DNA of 21,896 nucleotides, from NCBI GenBank assembly GCA_900095095.1, contig FMBT01000248.1, positions 1 to 21,896 of the forward strand, given 5' to 3'. The notes under the pieces are model-generated. The model saw only the letters and a list, made by a program, of their open reading frames with translations. It was not told the DNA's origin and did not search any database. The position numbers and the translations under genes were made by a program. This document shows positions 1 through 10,724 of the stretch, one piece after another. Source of the DNA: Fragilariopsis cylindrus CCMP1102. Taxonomy: Eukaryota; Bacillariophyta; Bacillariophyceae; Bacillariales; Bacillariaceae. Position 1 is the stretch's first letter, and each line of letters begins with the position of its first letter.

Positions 1-180
1 AACTTCTAAGCACACAATTTTTGTAAGCATGATCTCTCTGTTATATGATGTTGATGCTGATTTTAATGTGAAGAACATGCAGGCCAAACAAACCCCTTGA
101 TAATGAGATCCTCTTCTAACACTTTAAAACAGGAGGCACGTCACCATATGTCTTGTCTACAGTTATTTGTTGATGATGAA

Positions 181-246
181 AAACTTGAATTTTGGATACA
201 TGAGGATGGTAGTGGTTAAAAACTTGATTTTGGGGGACATGTAAGG
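181..246. repeat. imperfect short direct repeat pair
   Basis: The stretches 181-205 and 219-246 are near copies: both begin AAACTTGA, run through a TTTTGG core, then an ACATG and end in AGG, with small internal differences. The spacing start to start is about 38 bp. No function is apparent. Confidence 0.5.
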
Positions 247-514
247 TTGAGTCATTATGTTCTGATCTTTTTGGTGTAAAGTGATACCCATTTTACACAG
301 TGTGAGACCCATTATTATCATTGGTTTGTATTATTTACTTCAACCAGTAACTCAGTGGATTGATCATCAGCCTATCAACCTTGTTGTAGCGGTTACAACC
401 AGCAGTGGCATAGGTGTGAGATATTATGCTTATGTGGAATCATCAATGCTGCTACTGAACAAAGAAGGTAGTAGGTATGTCACCATAGTATCATCACCAA
501 TCAAACTAAAACAA

Positions 515-546
515 CAACACAACACAACACAACACAACACAACACA
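515..546. repeat. AACAC pentanucleotide microsatellite
   Basis: Tandem copies of a CACAA/AACAC unit end in an A-rich stretch before 550. This is an ordinary microsatellite outside any supported gene. Confidence 0.7.
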
Positions 547-1853
547 AAATGGCATTGTATACGCTTTTTTAATCAACAGCATTTAAACACCAAGAAAGAC
601 ACGTTTGTTTATGATGGGTGGTATTTCTTCTCATTTATACCCCTCCTGTGACACATCAAAATTTGATCCTGTATTCATTTGCGCCTCCACAGGCCCACCA
701 ATATTTCTGTTCTACTTATCAGAGCAGCAATAGTAATAGAATTAAAACCACTTTTTTCCATCCTGCTTTGACTATTAGGTCCAAAATTAAAATTTACTTT
801 CCAGCAAGCTTGCTAATGCTTGGTCCCATTGTTTGGTTTGGTTTGTATACTCTTTGGCTCCATCAATCTCAATATGGTTCTTGCACCTGGTCTGGCTCAC
901 TGATAATTCTACACCACAATATACCCTAATTTCTACTGCATAATGTTGTTGCACTTTATTACAGATTACAGTGTATCATGGATAGACTTCATTCAGCTTA
1001 TCATCAGACTATGCTCTGAGGGGCTTTTATCTCTCTAGTATGAATAACTAGCATTGATATGACAGTATTAAAAAGTGTATGGTATGTTGGGTTAAAAAAG
1101 TACAATCGTGAATGAAAAATGCCAGTGAGGGAGCAATTTTGATTAGTCCAAACCGGCCAATACCTCAATCATTATGATGTGATAGTAGGTATGCAGGTTC
1201 CACAATATTGGATTAACATATTAATATCACACCCCATATATCACCTGTCTCAATCAAACAATTGAACAAAGCCTCTGCTGCTAATGAAATAAGACAACAG
1301 ACTGTAGCTGGAGAGTTGCATAAAATTACCAGAGTAAGATTCTGTTTAGTTATTGCAATTCATTCATTTACTGATTAACCATGTGAGTGCCTGCTATAAT
1401 TCACAATGATTGTTGCTAAAAATGATGGTTTAGATAAGATTACTACTACTATACATGGTACAGTACTAGACTTGCATCAGCACGATATTGCTGTGTTGTA
1501 TCAAGATAGTAAAATTTTACATAGTCCAAGTAACTAAGACTTAACTGTCACTGCCACTGCATTTGCTTGGTAAGAGATGCATAACTTCTTACTATGGGGT
1601 TTAGGTGAAACATAGAAGGGATGTGTTTTCTAGTTGAGGATGATCTAGCTTTCTATGACAACGACGCTGATATAATTGAAAGAATAGGTATATATTTTAT
1701 TAGAAACATTAATATGATCCACACGCATTAGTGTGCTATAGTTATAAATAATATGTATTGGTTCATCACAAAATAGCATACTGTCAACACACAACAGTAA
1801 ATTTATATGATGGGAGGTGATTCAATACAGTTAATAATTCCCCTTTTAACCCT

Positions 1854-4800
1854 TTACATAACGGCTTTCCCTCGTCTGCTACGTGGAGCCCTCGTACGTG
1901 TAGCTAGTTTCTTTTGGTTGACTGGAGAAGGCTGACTAACAAATGAATTCTCTGCATTCTCCTTATCAAATTCCCCCTCAAACTGCATCTCAGACTCGTC
2001 ATCAGACTCATCTTCTTCGTCTTCATCATCACTCTCAAGAATCATTTCTTCTTCCTCTTCCTCAATCGCTACTTTTGTCTTTCGTTGTCGACCCGCTCTC
2101 TTAGATGCACGAGCTCTATTTTTTGTGGCGTTTTTGTCTGCGTTATTATTGTCGGAGGAGGTGATGCTTCTTCGTTCAATTTTCTTTCAAACTCTTCTAA
2201 TGCTTGTTTCAGTTCGGGTTTCGCAAACTTCTTTGCCTTTGATAAGATGGAGAAAAAGTTTCGTTTCACATCATCATCGTGAAGAGCATCCTTGTACAGC
2301 TTGAAATTGTCGACGAGACATTTCATAGAACGTTCGTTGACTTTCAATTGCGCCATACAGTAGGAAATATCCGCTTTCTGTCCAATAGTTTGACATTTAG
2401 GAAAACGTTGACACAACTTGTCAATAAGCATTTCGTTTTGCTTTTCCTTCTTGATATATCCCAATAAAAATCCTAGAATACTTCTGAAATCATCCGTCGC
2501 CAATTCAGCTTGACTAAGCTGACTGATAATATCAGGAAGCAAATTGTAGACAGGGTTATTGCTCCTTTTACTAAGCTCGTGGAAGAGTAATCTTGAAGTG
2601 TCACGGATTCGTTGATCAGGATCACGCAGACAGAGTGCAATTTCACAAACCTGTCCCTTCACCTTGACCATATCGTTCAAAATAAGATGTGTTAAGACCA
2701 TCAGAGTGTGACGTCGCACCTTCGTTGAACTATCTCGAAGACATGCGTACATCCGATGAGTGTACGGCTCCACTTGATTAGGGAATCTGAATGCCAAGTC
2801 TCCGAGTGCAATAACAGTATTTGCACGGAGTGTGACATCATCCTTTGGAGCATTAGCCAAGGCAGTGAATACTACGGGAAGATGTTGTTCGCAAAATGAG
2901 CTCGAGACACACATAAATTTGCATAGAGCAAGAGTCGATGTCTGTCTCAATATTTCAGAATTGAATTTGTCTCCCTCATTCGCCACAACACGAACCAAAA
3001 GTGGCCCGAAGACACCAAGAAGACCCCGTCCCACAATTTCTTTTTCAGCGATCTCTGCCATCTGTCGTTCATTTTCTGCTTCCAACTCTGCTGCCATACC
3101 CAGTTCTGCTTCGATGTCGTCCTCCTCATCATCAGAGCTAGAGTTCTGCGATGACCGTTTTTGTTTTGCCTTGTCGGCTTCCTCCTGCTTTTTCAGAGAT
3201 TGCTTTGCAGCAGCACGTCGAACAGCTCCAGATAATGCCTCCGTATACACGAGTAGCTTTAAGGCAATGTGGCCAAGCACATGAAAAAACCTCGCAAGAC
3301 GGAGTGGATGACATTCTTCTACGCTAGATGGACCAGAACCGAGTGTTTGGTTATGCATACCATGGATGATATCTCTACATGAAACTTCGGGCTCTGGCGA
3401 GATGACAAATAATGCCCCGATTACTTGTTCGGCCGTTGTAAACCAATCTAGAGTATCTTTTTCGATAGTATCAACACACCAGTCCCCTCTGCCAATAGCA
3501 CAGAGCTGCTCGATGATGCGTTCAAGAACCAGATATTTCGCACTATTGGGATCAACTTGAGCTCGTTCTACTCTTTGTAAAGCTAGTGCACCCGAGTGAG
3601 CCATCTTCCAATCTCGATGTTCTTCAGTATAATCACCCAGAGCGGTATCTAGGATTGTTTTGAGTCGAGACTTGCTGTCAACAATACCCCTGTCAGCATT
3701 AGCTGCCATAGCGAGTATGTGTAATGCTGATGCTCTTGTATTGCCATCACCCGTTGCAGTTGCTGACCATAAACTGGAAAAGACCTCGACGGGGATTCTT
3801 CCATCTTTGACTAGACAACTCATTGCTTCTTCGATGGATGCCAGCTCACTGACAGTCGCGTCGTTAGTGAGAAACAGCAGATTCCGAGCAATTTGGTTAC
3901 TGGAAAGGAATTCCTCGCCATTGGTACCTGGTTGTGCAATGAATACATCCACAAACGCTTTGAGAACTTCATCCTTAATGTTTTGTTCTGTTGACCACAT
4001 AAGTGTCAATGCTTGTTTCATTCCAGTTACTGCACAAGGCAGGTTGAAATGACGTGCTTTCACAAAGAATCGAAGAGCTTCAGTGACGTCACTACCATTG
4101 GCAGACAATAGCATACCATGAAGGTTGGCGCTTGCATTTTCAAACTGGGCAATGAAGTCTAAGGCCGATTGAGCGAATTTCAATGCATGTACTTTCGACC
4201 GAAATTCGTTATCTTTTTCATTCAGTTCATCTACTCCATCCATTGCATCCGCTTCAGCAATAGCGGCAGCTAAAGCAGCTCGTTCCAATTGTAGAATAGC
4301 ATCTTCGTCCTCTCCATTAGCTCTAGCATCAGCAAGGTTCGATTCGTGTGCCTCTTTGATACTCTCCGGTAAATTATTCTTGACAAAGGTATACATTTCT
4401 GCAAGCTTATTCTTGTAGGGCGCAGGATCTAAGTCTCCCATGAATGGATTGTTCTCCAATAGTGTCGTCACGAGCTAATTTCAATGGAAGATTTAATAGA
4501 ATATAAGCATTGGTCAGTTTTGGTCATGGATGGATATCGTTCGGGGAAAAGTTTAGTCATTATTTCATTCAAAGTAGAAAGTCAAGTTTAGAAAATGATA
4601 TACCACACGTACCTGTAATGATTGTTTTCTAACCATAACGGTCTTATCCTGTAATCGGTCAATTGCCATGATTGTAACGGGAAGGATTCGTTCAACTGGA
4701 ATACTTCCTGAATGAGCGAGTCGGATCCAAGATTTTAGAACAGCCGATCGAGTATACGAGCTTATATCGTGTGATCGTTCTTGAAGAATATCTAAAAGAG

Positions 4801-6271
4801 CAGCACGAGATTTCTCGAGAATGGCTGGAGATGATTCATTTTCCGTACCACAATTGTCGTCAGAATTAGGACTATTTGGTCTAAGGGCCTTACCAATATA
4901 TTCAATGATATGTCCCAAAGCGGTCAAGATGGCCGACCTCAAATAATACGGCTCGTTTTCCAAATGCTGTAGTAAGTGTGAAATATTCGCTAGTACTAGT
5001 TGCGGACGTTTAATTGCCAGCTCCCAAACAAAGGGGGCAACAAACTTGATCCCACTGGCCTTATGAGCTGATTCTCCACCACTTCCACTTGTATCTAATC
5101 GACCGACCTCCCGGATCAACTCAACAGGTAATTGATTTGTTGATACGAGAGAGCAAAGTTCAGCACACAAGGATGCCAAATGTTCGTACGAATGCATTAA
5201 ATCCATCAATGCTGCTAGAATAGTACCTATCGAATTAGGACACGAGTCAACCGTCGCGGCAATCATGGCAAGTGCAGCATCTCCCGAGGCAGCCTTCCGG
5301 GCAATAATACCTGTTGCACTTTCAAGCATTTGATACGCAATACGACAGGGTAGAATCACAACAGTGTCATCTGCTACACCACGTTTCCATAACGTAGATC
5401 GATTTTGGCCCATGCTTTTAGCTGCCATCAACATAGCATCGGCACAAGCTGCTCTCATTTGGACGGTGTCTTCTCCTTCCACACCAGAATCTGTATTATT
5501 TCCCTTTCTCCTATTGCTACCAGCCCCACCTCGAGAAGATTTCGTTGTCATGGAATTTCCGACCTTAGCTTCAGACTCCATAAAGAACATCATGGAAAAT
5601 AACAGGTACAAATGACAAGCAAATGCATCACGAAATTCTTGACTAACAACATTACTTTGTCTTTGTGTAGTAGCTTGTTGGGATTCTTGTGTTTCTTCGT
5701 CGTTTTGATCGTCTCCTAAAATCGAAGAAAGAATCTTCACAGCTTGACACAACGCTTGGATCAAGGACCAACGAGTACCTGGTGCGAGTGACGTTGATTT
5801 TCTATGTTCACATACACACACACACATACGGATAAAGGAAAGAGAGAGAAGTAGAACTCGAAACATTAGTCTAGAGAAAGGAAAATTAACATAGGATGGT
5901 TCTTTTTTCCAAACTGCTGTGGAGCAAAACAGCTTTTGAATAACAGAAATACACTTAAAGAAAAACATAACGTACCGAACAAGCGTGTACATTGCTTGTA
6001 CTCTCTCTCCGTCCATCCATGGATCGTATACTTCTTCTACGTTGGGATCATTATTTTGTTGCTGCTGCTGTTGTTGAAATAGGTAAAGACCTCCAGTTAA
6101 TAGACTTGAATTACCACGTTCAATCAACGTAACGAGTTGACAGAACGAATCAGCACGAGCAGCCTCATCATCGTCATCAAAAGCATGTGGATACGGTAAA
6201 AGATTATAAGGTTCTCTTTCCAAATCTTGGAGTGATGCTGGGATCGGAAATCTTGAAGTTTCGTCCGGCAT
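1854..6271 (-). CDS. NCAPD2: condensin complex subunit 1 (condensin I D2, HEAT-repeat)
   Basis: Non-SMC HEAT-repeat subunit of condensin I, which compacts mitotic chromosomes with SMC2/SMC4 and the kleisin. Exons: 6271-5976, 5801-4613, 4474-1854. The ATG at 6269-6271 opens a conserved N-terminal Cnd1_N-like region, followed by a polyQ run near 6055-6080. The junction across the second intron restores LQ|LVTTLLENNPF, a family signature. The conserved Cnd1 block lies at about 2850-2500 and includes ALGDLAFRFPN, VRRHTLMVLTHLILNDMVKV and YNLLPDIISQL. This block and the later AKPE...EEFERKL match animal D2, not D3. The predicted length is about 1,368 residues, close to human D2 (about 1,400). The C-terminal tail (basic, then E/D-rich, then basic) is read only after a -1 frame change between about 2196 and 2069. 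Homopolymers T6 (2119-2124) and T5 (2131-2135) lie in that interval. Confidence 0.93.
4475..4612 (-). other. intron 2 of the condensin gene
   Basis: On the minus strand a GTACGT donor begins at 4612, directly after a CAG codon, and an ATTAG acceptor ends at 4475. Length 138 bp, phase 0. Splicing joins ...RKQSLQ to LVTTLLENNPF, which is the conserved condensin sequence. Without splicing the frame runs into a stop shortly after the donor. Confidence 0.93.
5802..5975 (-). other. intron 1 of the condensin gene (3n, stop-free)
   Basis: On the minus strand a GTACGT donor begins at 5975 and a CATAG acceptor ends at 5802. Length 174 bp, phase 2. Splicing joins ...MYTLVR to KSTSLAPGTRW. The unspliced reading stays open, because 174 is a multiple of three and no stop occurs. 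However, it would insert 58 mostly hydrophobic and Phe/Cys-rich residues into a HEAT protein, and it contains a GT-rich microsatellite just before the acceptor. Confidence 0.87.
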
Positions 6272-6616
6272 GATATTTAATTTCTATGATAATAGTGTAT
6301 TGCGTGTTTCCAATTATTTGCGATAAAATTCAATTCGAATAAAAGTATTCCTACAGTAGTTGCTAAGGCAGTGATTGGTATTATAAGTTCTTTCCTTTTT
6401 TCACAACGAATATTCTACCGGTAACTAAGTATGTCGTTACTTTGCATTGACATTGTCGAGTTGAATATTGATGTTTTTGCCTTTTTGTTTCGAATTTCAA
6501 TTTTGTCGATTGTTTGTCGCTCGTGAGATTCAAATTTATTACAGTTATTTATAACGGTTGGTACAGGTACTTCTAACGGGTTTTGTGCGTGCTTTTCCTA
6601 AATTGACGACTCGGAC
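6272..6616. other. intergenic, upstream of the condensin gene
   Basis: 345 bp between the condensin start and the stop of the disrupted minus-strand gene. It is AT-rich, so both flanking genes read leftward and this should hold the condensin promoter. I see no TATA-like element I would defend, and nothing coding. Confidence 0.6.
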
Positions 6617-7734
6617 TCACGACTCACTCGACTCGATGGACACTATTTTTTGAAAGTCGACTGAATGATCTAAGTTAGTAGCTGTACTCTTTTGACACAA
6701 GTCAACCCAAAATTTTGCTACTATTTCATTGGCTTTTGGATTCACAGAAAGCAATGATGTGCTACTGCCACCATCGATTGGATTATCAGAACACACCAAT
6801 GTGCTGCTGTCACCGCCAATGATTGCTTTGCAAATCTTTTCTGGTAATCGCTTATGAATATCTGGAAGGTCTGAACGCAAGTGACTGTATCTAGAATGGA
6901 CATAATAGCTTTCTAGTTTGGAAATACTTCTACAATTTTGATTGCTGATTCTGCAATTTTTTTTCTGCAAAGTGAGTTCTCGAATACGCTTTTTCCCATG
7001 CATTGATTGCGTTTGCCGCATTGTGGTCCTCCACAAGATCCGCAATGTCATGGTAATCCATAAAGCTCCATTCATTATTGACCCAAGCCTCCAATCCCTT
7101 TGTTGATTCTCTCCATCATTTCCTGCACTTTTCTGGCAATGGATCTCTGAAGTTCCATCATATACTGATCGACGGCCACCAACATTTACTTGGCTAAATC
7201 TGGCTTTGATACCCTCCATTGCTCCTTTACTAAACCTCTAATTTCTGACAATTTGTGCTGTTGCTTGAATTCTTTCCAAGCTTCTTCATTCTTTCCTCTA
7301 GCCCACACAGATTCTACCACATGAATGGCTTGTTGTTCCCTTGTTTCAGTGGGATTTTCTGATCCAATATCCATTTCTTCATACATAGATGTCTTGAAAT
7401 TTTTTGTTGACTTCATCATAACTTTTGTTTGAATAGTTATCACTTTGATAACCACTACTACTAGTTCCAAAACTACTGTAATTATTATTGTTACTATGAC
7501 TGTTATAAAATGCTTCATCAGGTGAACCACTTCCTCCAACGAACGGCATGGCCTCCTTGTAAGTATCGTGTGGTTCTTAGAAACGGTGTTTTGAAGTTTC
7601 TCTTTGTTCTATTGGGCAACAAATCGGGATGTGTTTCCACTACCAAATTTTTGGTACACCATTTTCACATCCTTTACCGTGATTTTCATACCATCAGCGA
7701 TAGAGGAGTGAGAAAGACTTGCTCCTACAACCAA

Positions 7735-7835
7735 CATACTCTCAGGTTTTTGGCTGAACCCCCCCCCCCCCCCCCCCCCCAGCAGAAGAAGAAGAAGATG
7801 AAAAATGAAAAAGGAAACAAAGAACCATCGCCTTT
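7735..7835 (-). other. probable intron of the disrupted gene, containing a C22 tract
   Basis: Between the N-terminal segment (...IDHQKGDGS) and the QKPESMLVVGAS segment the minus strand reads T-rich, then four TTC units, then a run of 22 G (22 C on the plus strand at 7759-7780), then TTCAG. A GTTTCC donor near 7825 and the TTCAG acceptor just after the G run would join the two segments in frame. Read as protein, the stretch would be Phe-rich then polyGly, which is implausible. Exact ends are uncertain by a few bases, and the outer bounds given are approximate. Confidence 0.5.
7759..7780. repeat. C22 homopolymer
   Basis: An uninterrupted run of 22 cytosines on the plus strand, directly followed by an AGCAGAAGAAGAAG tract. 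It is by far the longest homopolymer in the window, in an otherwise AT-rich region. True length in the genome is likely to differ. Confidence 0.95.
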
Positions 7836-8051
7836 TTGATGATCAATGAAACTGCAATCAGCTCCATCATCGTGAACAGACTCACTCATGTCAATGTAAT
7901 AATTATTTTCCACGGCTTAAGAAATATGAAATAAATTCCAAGATGCGAGGAGCTGGGGGAAAATATGCATAATGTAAAGTTTTAATGTGCAGCCAACAAG
8001 GTTTCTCCCCACCTCGAAAACAACATCGACACATCACCATTACCATGTCTT

Positions 8052-8201
8052 TCATCTCTTATCATCGTGTACTATCTCACTGCCAGCAGCATCTAGATCG
8101 ATCACCGTTCCCTTCACGCTAGTATTGATCACAAAATCCATTAATGCTGAGTAGCTGTTACCTCGGATTGATTGTCGCTTCCATTTTTCCAGAATAGCCA
8201 T
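8052..8201 (-). CDS. small coding segment, unknown; possible first exon
   Basis: The minus strand from an ATG at 8199-8201 to a TGA at 8052-8054 encodes 49 residues starting MAILEKWKRQSIRGNSYSA and continuing through LMDFVINTS and VIDLDAAGSEIVHDDK. The composition and alternating hydrophobic pattern look like real protein. It lies just upstream of, and in the same frame as, the N-terminal segment of the disrupted gene (7889 downward). It may be that gene's first exon, with possible donors GTGAGA at 8080 or GTACAC at 8072. The latter would splice in phase to a GAG acceptor just before TCT GTT CAC at about 7881. Alternatively it is a short independent gene. No family recognised. Confidence 0.45.
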   Translation of the reverse strand: MAILEKWKRQSIRGNSYSALMDFVINTSVKGTVIDLDAAGSEIVHDDKR

Positions 8202-8272
8202 CGCACTCGCTTGAACTACTACTCCACCGTGTTAGGAATATTGAATTCCAAAATCAACTATCAAAATATAAA
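8202..8272. promoter_or_regulatory. 71-bp divergent start-to-start spacer
   Basis: The start codon of the minus-strand segment (8201) and that of the TFIIH p62 gene (8273) are separated by 71 bp. If both starts are right, the 5' untranslated regions or promoters of the two must overlap. The p62 start sits in an A-rich context (AAA before ATG, G after). No core promoter motif is claimed. Confidence 0.35.
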
Positions 8273-10545
8273 ATGGTAGATGATATCTCCCAACAACACC
8301 AGTCGCAAGATCAGCTAGATATGGCGTCGCGATATGACCCCGTTGTTCATAAAAAGACAGAAGGGAAACTTATTTTGGATGTAAATTCATTCCGGTTTCA
8401 AAAAGCAACAGCAACAACAGACGACAATAACGACAATAACAATAATACATTCGTTGTAGATCTTACATGGAATAAAATTTCGAAACATCAAGTGAGTCCA
8501 GCAAGTCATCCAAAATCATTACTGAAGATAGTGCTAATCGAAGGTGCGGGGAAACCATTAACATTCCTACTGACAGATCGGATAGAATTGGAAAGAATAC
8601 GAAAAGAAATAAGTGATCGATTGAAACAAGCAGAATCACAACATTCATCGTTATTACAATGTGTTGCTCCTCCTCCTCCTCCATCGACACCAACAGCTTC
8701 ATTAAGTGGAAATAAACGTCATCATTCTTCAGCTTCATCATCACTTCCTTCCTCGAAGAAACAGGCATTACTTGCTACCGGTAAAACAACGAATGTATCA
8801 TTTGGTGAATTAGATCCAACATCATTGGCAGTAACACGATCAAGTTTACTTGCATCGAATCCAACATTACGTAGTCAACATAAATATTTAGTTGAAGAAT
8901 CACAAACAGTAACAGAAGAAGATTTTTGGATTACGCATCAGGGTTTACTGGAAGAAGAATATGCACGTATTGCTGGTATAGCACGTGCTGGAACATCTAG
9001 TTTATTACAATCCCATTTACAGGTATTAACTGGACGTGTTACGTTAGGTGTAGAAGAAATGCGACAGATATTTATATTGTATCCCGCCGTACATAAAGCA
9101 TATGAAGAAAAGGTACCATTAGAATTAAGTGATGAACAATTTTGGCGTAAATATTTAGAATCTGAATACTTTCATCGTGATCGTGGTCGGGTTGGTGCTT
9201 CAGCTCGTCGTCCAAACAATAATGGAAGTGGTAATGATGATCCCGATGGTGATGCGAAGAAGAAGAAGAATAGTAATGATTCCAACAATGGCGAAAAGAA
9301 AGATGGGAATAAAATAATAATAAACAATCTGGCAAAGAACAAGAAGCTCGTGCAGCTGCTGTTGGTACGGATGACCTATTTTCAAGATATGATCAAAAAT
9401 TACGTGCATCGGGAAAGTTAGATGATGGTGTTTTTTTTGAAGCAGGAACTTCGAATGGTGGCGCCGGTGGTGGTGATAGTAATCATCACACACATCATGG
9501 TGATAAAGTGAAACGTAAAAAATGGGGAACACATTTAGCAATTGGACAATTTGATTTAGCATCAACTTTTGAAACGGAACGTGGACAATTATTAGAAGGG
9601 CCTAAAGATAATCACCCAATTGATCGTGACGATACAGATAAGATTGGTCGCAAAGTTATACAAAAATATAATCGTCATTGGGCGATGGTACTAAATCCAG
9701 AAGAGGCTGTTGCTGGTAGTAACCTAATGGATGTTGCACGGAATAGTGTTCAAGATTCGATTCCGAACGATGAAGATGCTATGGCAGGCGGTGGATTAGA
9801 TGATGAAATGCAACGATTGGTTGGTTTCGCGGAAGCGAGTAGCGAAGATGCTAATCATGCATTGGGTGTTGGTGAATCAGATGAATATGAATTACTTACA
9901 TTAAAAAACATTGAAGGTTACTATTCAGGATCATCACGATCTAAAAACAAAAATGGAGAAACAAATAATAACAACGAGACGGAAGAACAGACACGAAAAA
10001 AGAATGGCATCTTTGCTAACGCTATTGTTGGCAAAATGAATGCGTTAGTGACAGATTTTTCGGGTGGTGCTCAACAAAAAACACAACTTGAGGATGCATT
10101 TCCACCACCGGAACTTGGTAGACAATTTTTAATGGCATTAACAAAACGAATGGCAGCAGATTCGAAGACAGATGCAGATACGTTAGAGGTTGTGAATTCA
10201 TTACCGGTTGATTTCAAGAAACGATTGCATTCATACTTTCGACGTACCAGTGAACTATTACGTCATTTCTTTGGACTTCGACGGTTGGCAGATTCTTCAC
10301 CGGCAGGTACGAACAATAATAGTGCATACAATCAAAAATTGAAAAAAATTGTAAAGGGATTAGAAACATTATACAATGAGATAGGCGATATGCGTAAGGA
10401 ACAAGAAGTTACCGGATTTCAAGGAAAAACTATGGGACGGATGTGTTTCCAAATTATGGAACAACTTGATTGGGCATTCAAATTATATAGAGAAGGAACT
10501 GGATCTGGTGGTGGTGGTGGTTTTGTTACCATTGAAGACTTTTAG
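8273..10545 (+). CDS. GTF2H1: TFIIH core subunit p62/Tfb1
   Basis: Subunit of the TFIIH core, used in RNA polymerase II initiation and nucleotide excision repair. Residues about 31-122 form the PH-like N-terminal domain (GKLILDVNSFRF, DLTWNKISKHQ, LKIVLIEG, LTFLLTDRIELERIRKEI). A Pro/Ser linker with polyPro follows, then BSD domain 1 (about 171-232, TEEDFWITHQGLLEEEYARI) and BSD domain 2 (about 261-306, ELSDEQFWRKYLESEYFHRDRG). After 9508 the family C-terminal part continues with KRKKWGTHLAIGQFDLASTF and a helical end (LLRHFFGLRR, GRMCFQIMEQLDWAFKLYR). Length about 757 residues against about 550 in human, the excess being Asn/Gly/Lys-rich linkers. No intron seen. The frame must change by -1 between 9313 and 9421. 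The bridging -1 frame reads KEQEARAAAVGTDDLFSRYD, which links the halves. An A4 at 9311-9314 inside an AAT repeat is the likely site. Confidence 0.92.
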
Positions 10546-10597
10546 AGTGAGAGAGGAAGAGATCTACTACTAGACTTTTACGATGCTATACTGCTTT

Positions 10598-10603
10598 AAT
10601 AAA
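10598..10603 (+). terminator. AATAAA polyadenylation signal candidate for p62
   Basis: A canonical AATAAA lies 53 bp after the p62 stop codon, followed by a T-rich stretch. Position and sequence fit a cleavage/polyadenylation signal. Not every protist uses this hexamer, so this is suggestive only. Confidence 0.45.
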
Positions 10604-10724
10604 GTGGTCATTTAAAACTTCTTTTCTCTATAACTTTTACTAGGAATAAATTAGAATGAATCAACTTTGATTTTTTTAATGTTGTGATAAAATACTAACT
10701 CAACACACAGCATGAATATTAGTT

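Larger units (their letters stand above)
1..1853. other. intergenic region, no supported gene
   Basis: AT-rich sequence downstream of the condensin gene. Two open frames of about 100 codons exist on the plus strand (281-586 and 618-929), but their translations have no recognisable domain, are of mixed composition and are partly low complexity, so I do not call them genes. Visible structure is limited to an imperfect 25-28 bp direct repeat (181-205 and 219-246) and a short AACAC pentanucleotide array near 515-546. A TTTATT at 1696-1701, which is AATAAA on the minus strand, lies about 150 bp past the condensin stop and could be its polyadenylation signal; this is weak. No tRNA or rRNA seen. Confidence 0.6.
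6617..7889 (-). pseudogene. disrupted gene of unknown function
   Basis: I do not recognise the protein. Coding-like peptide segments follow one another in order but in changing frames: start ATG at 7889 (MSESVHDDGADCSF...), a probable intron, a segment from about 7755 containing VVGASLSHSS and KITVKDVKMVYQKFG, a TAG at 7609-7611, a frame change near 7553-7577, a Ser/Asn/Tyr-rich stretch (about 7549-7390), a frame change caused by a tandem TATG duplication at 7381-7388, a segment with REQQAIHVVESVWARG, a TAA at 7186-7188, then MMELQRSIARKVQEMMERINK, a frame change near 7096-7101, EAWVNNEWSFMDYHDIADL, a last frame change at about 6928-6965, and a C-terminal part ending at 6617. The segments look helical and compositionally normal, so the gene was functional recently or still is in another allele. 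Mixed insertion and deletion signs plus nonsense codons favour a pseudogene over sequencing error alone. Confidence 0.65.

Noticed and set aside
281-929. Two open frames of about 100 codons on the plus strand
   Set aside because: No domain, signal or protein-like composition, one ends in low-complexity AACAC repeats, and the surrounding DNA is AT-rich. Lengths are within chance expectation.
2069-2196. A short intron to explain the condensin C-terminal frame change
   Set aside because: GT-AG pairs I tested (for example a 55-bp one) lead to an immediate stop or remove the conserved EEFERKL segment, so they do not restore the tail frame.
2832-4052. Plus-strand open frames opposite condensin exon 3
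   Set aside because: The minus strand encodes conserved condensin sequence throughout, and the plus-strand translations have no recognisable pattern.
7390-7539. Hydrophobic Ile/Val/Thr-rich reading that looks like a membrane segment at the start of a minus-strand frame
   Set aside because: It is the wrong frame of a Ser/Asn/Tyr-rich coding stretch (AAT/AGT repeats), which continues smoothly into the neighbouring segments.
7186-7611. Reassignment of TAG/TAA to glutamine to explain in-frame stops in the unknown gene
   Set aside because: The same gene also needs frame changes, and the intact genes use TAA and TAG as ordinary stops at expected protein ends, so nonsense mutation is simpler.
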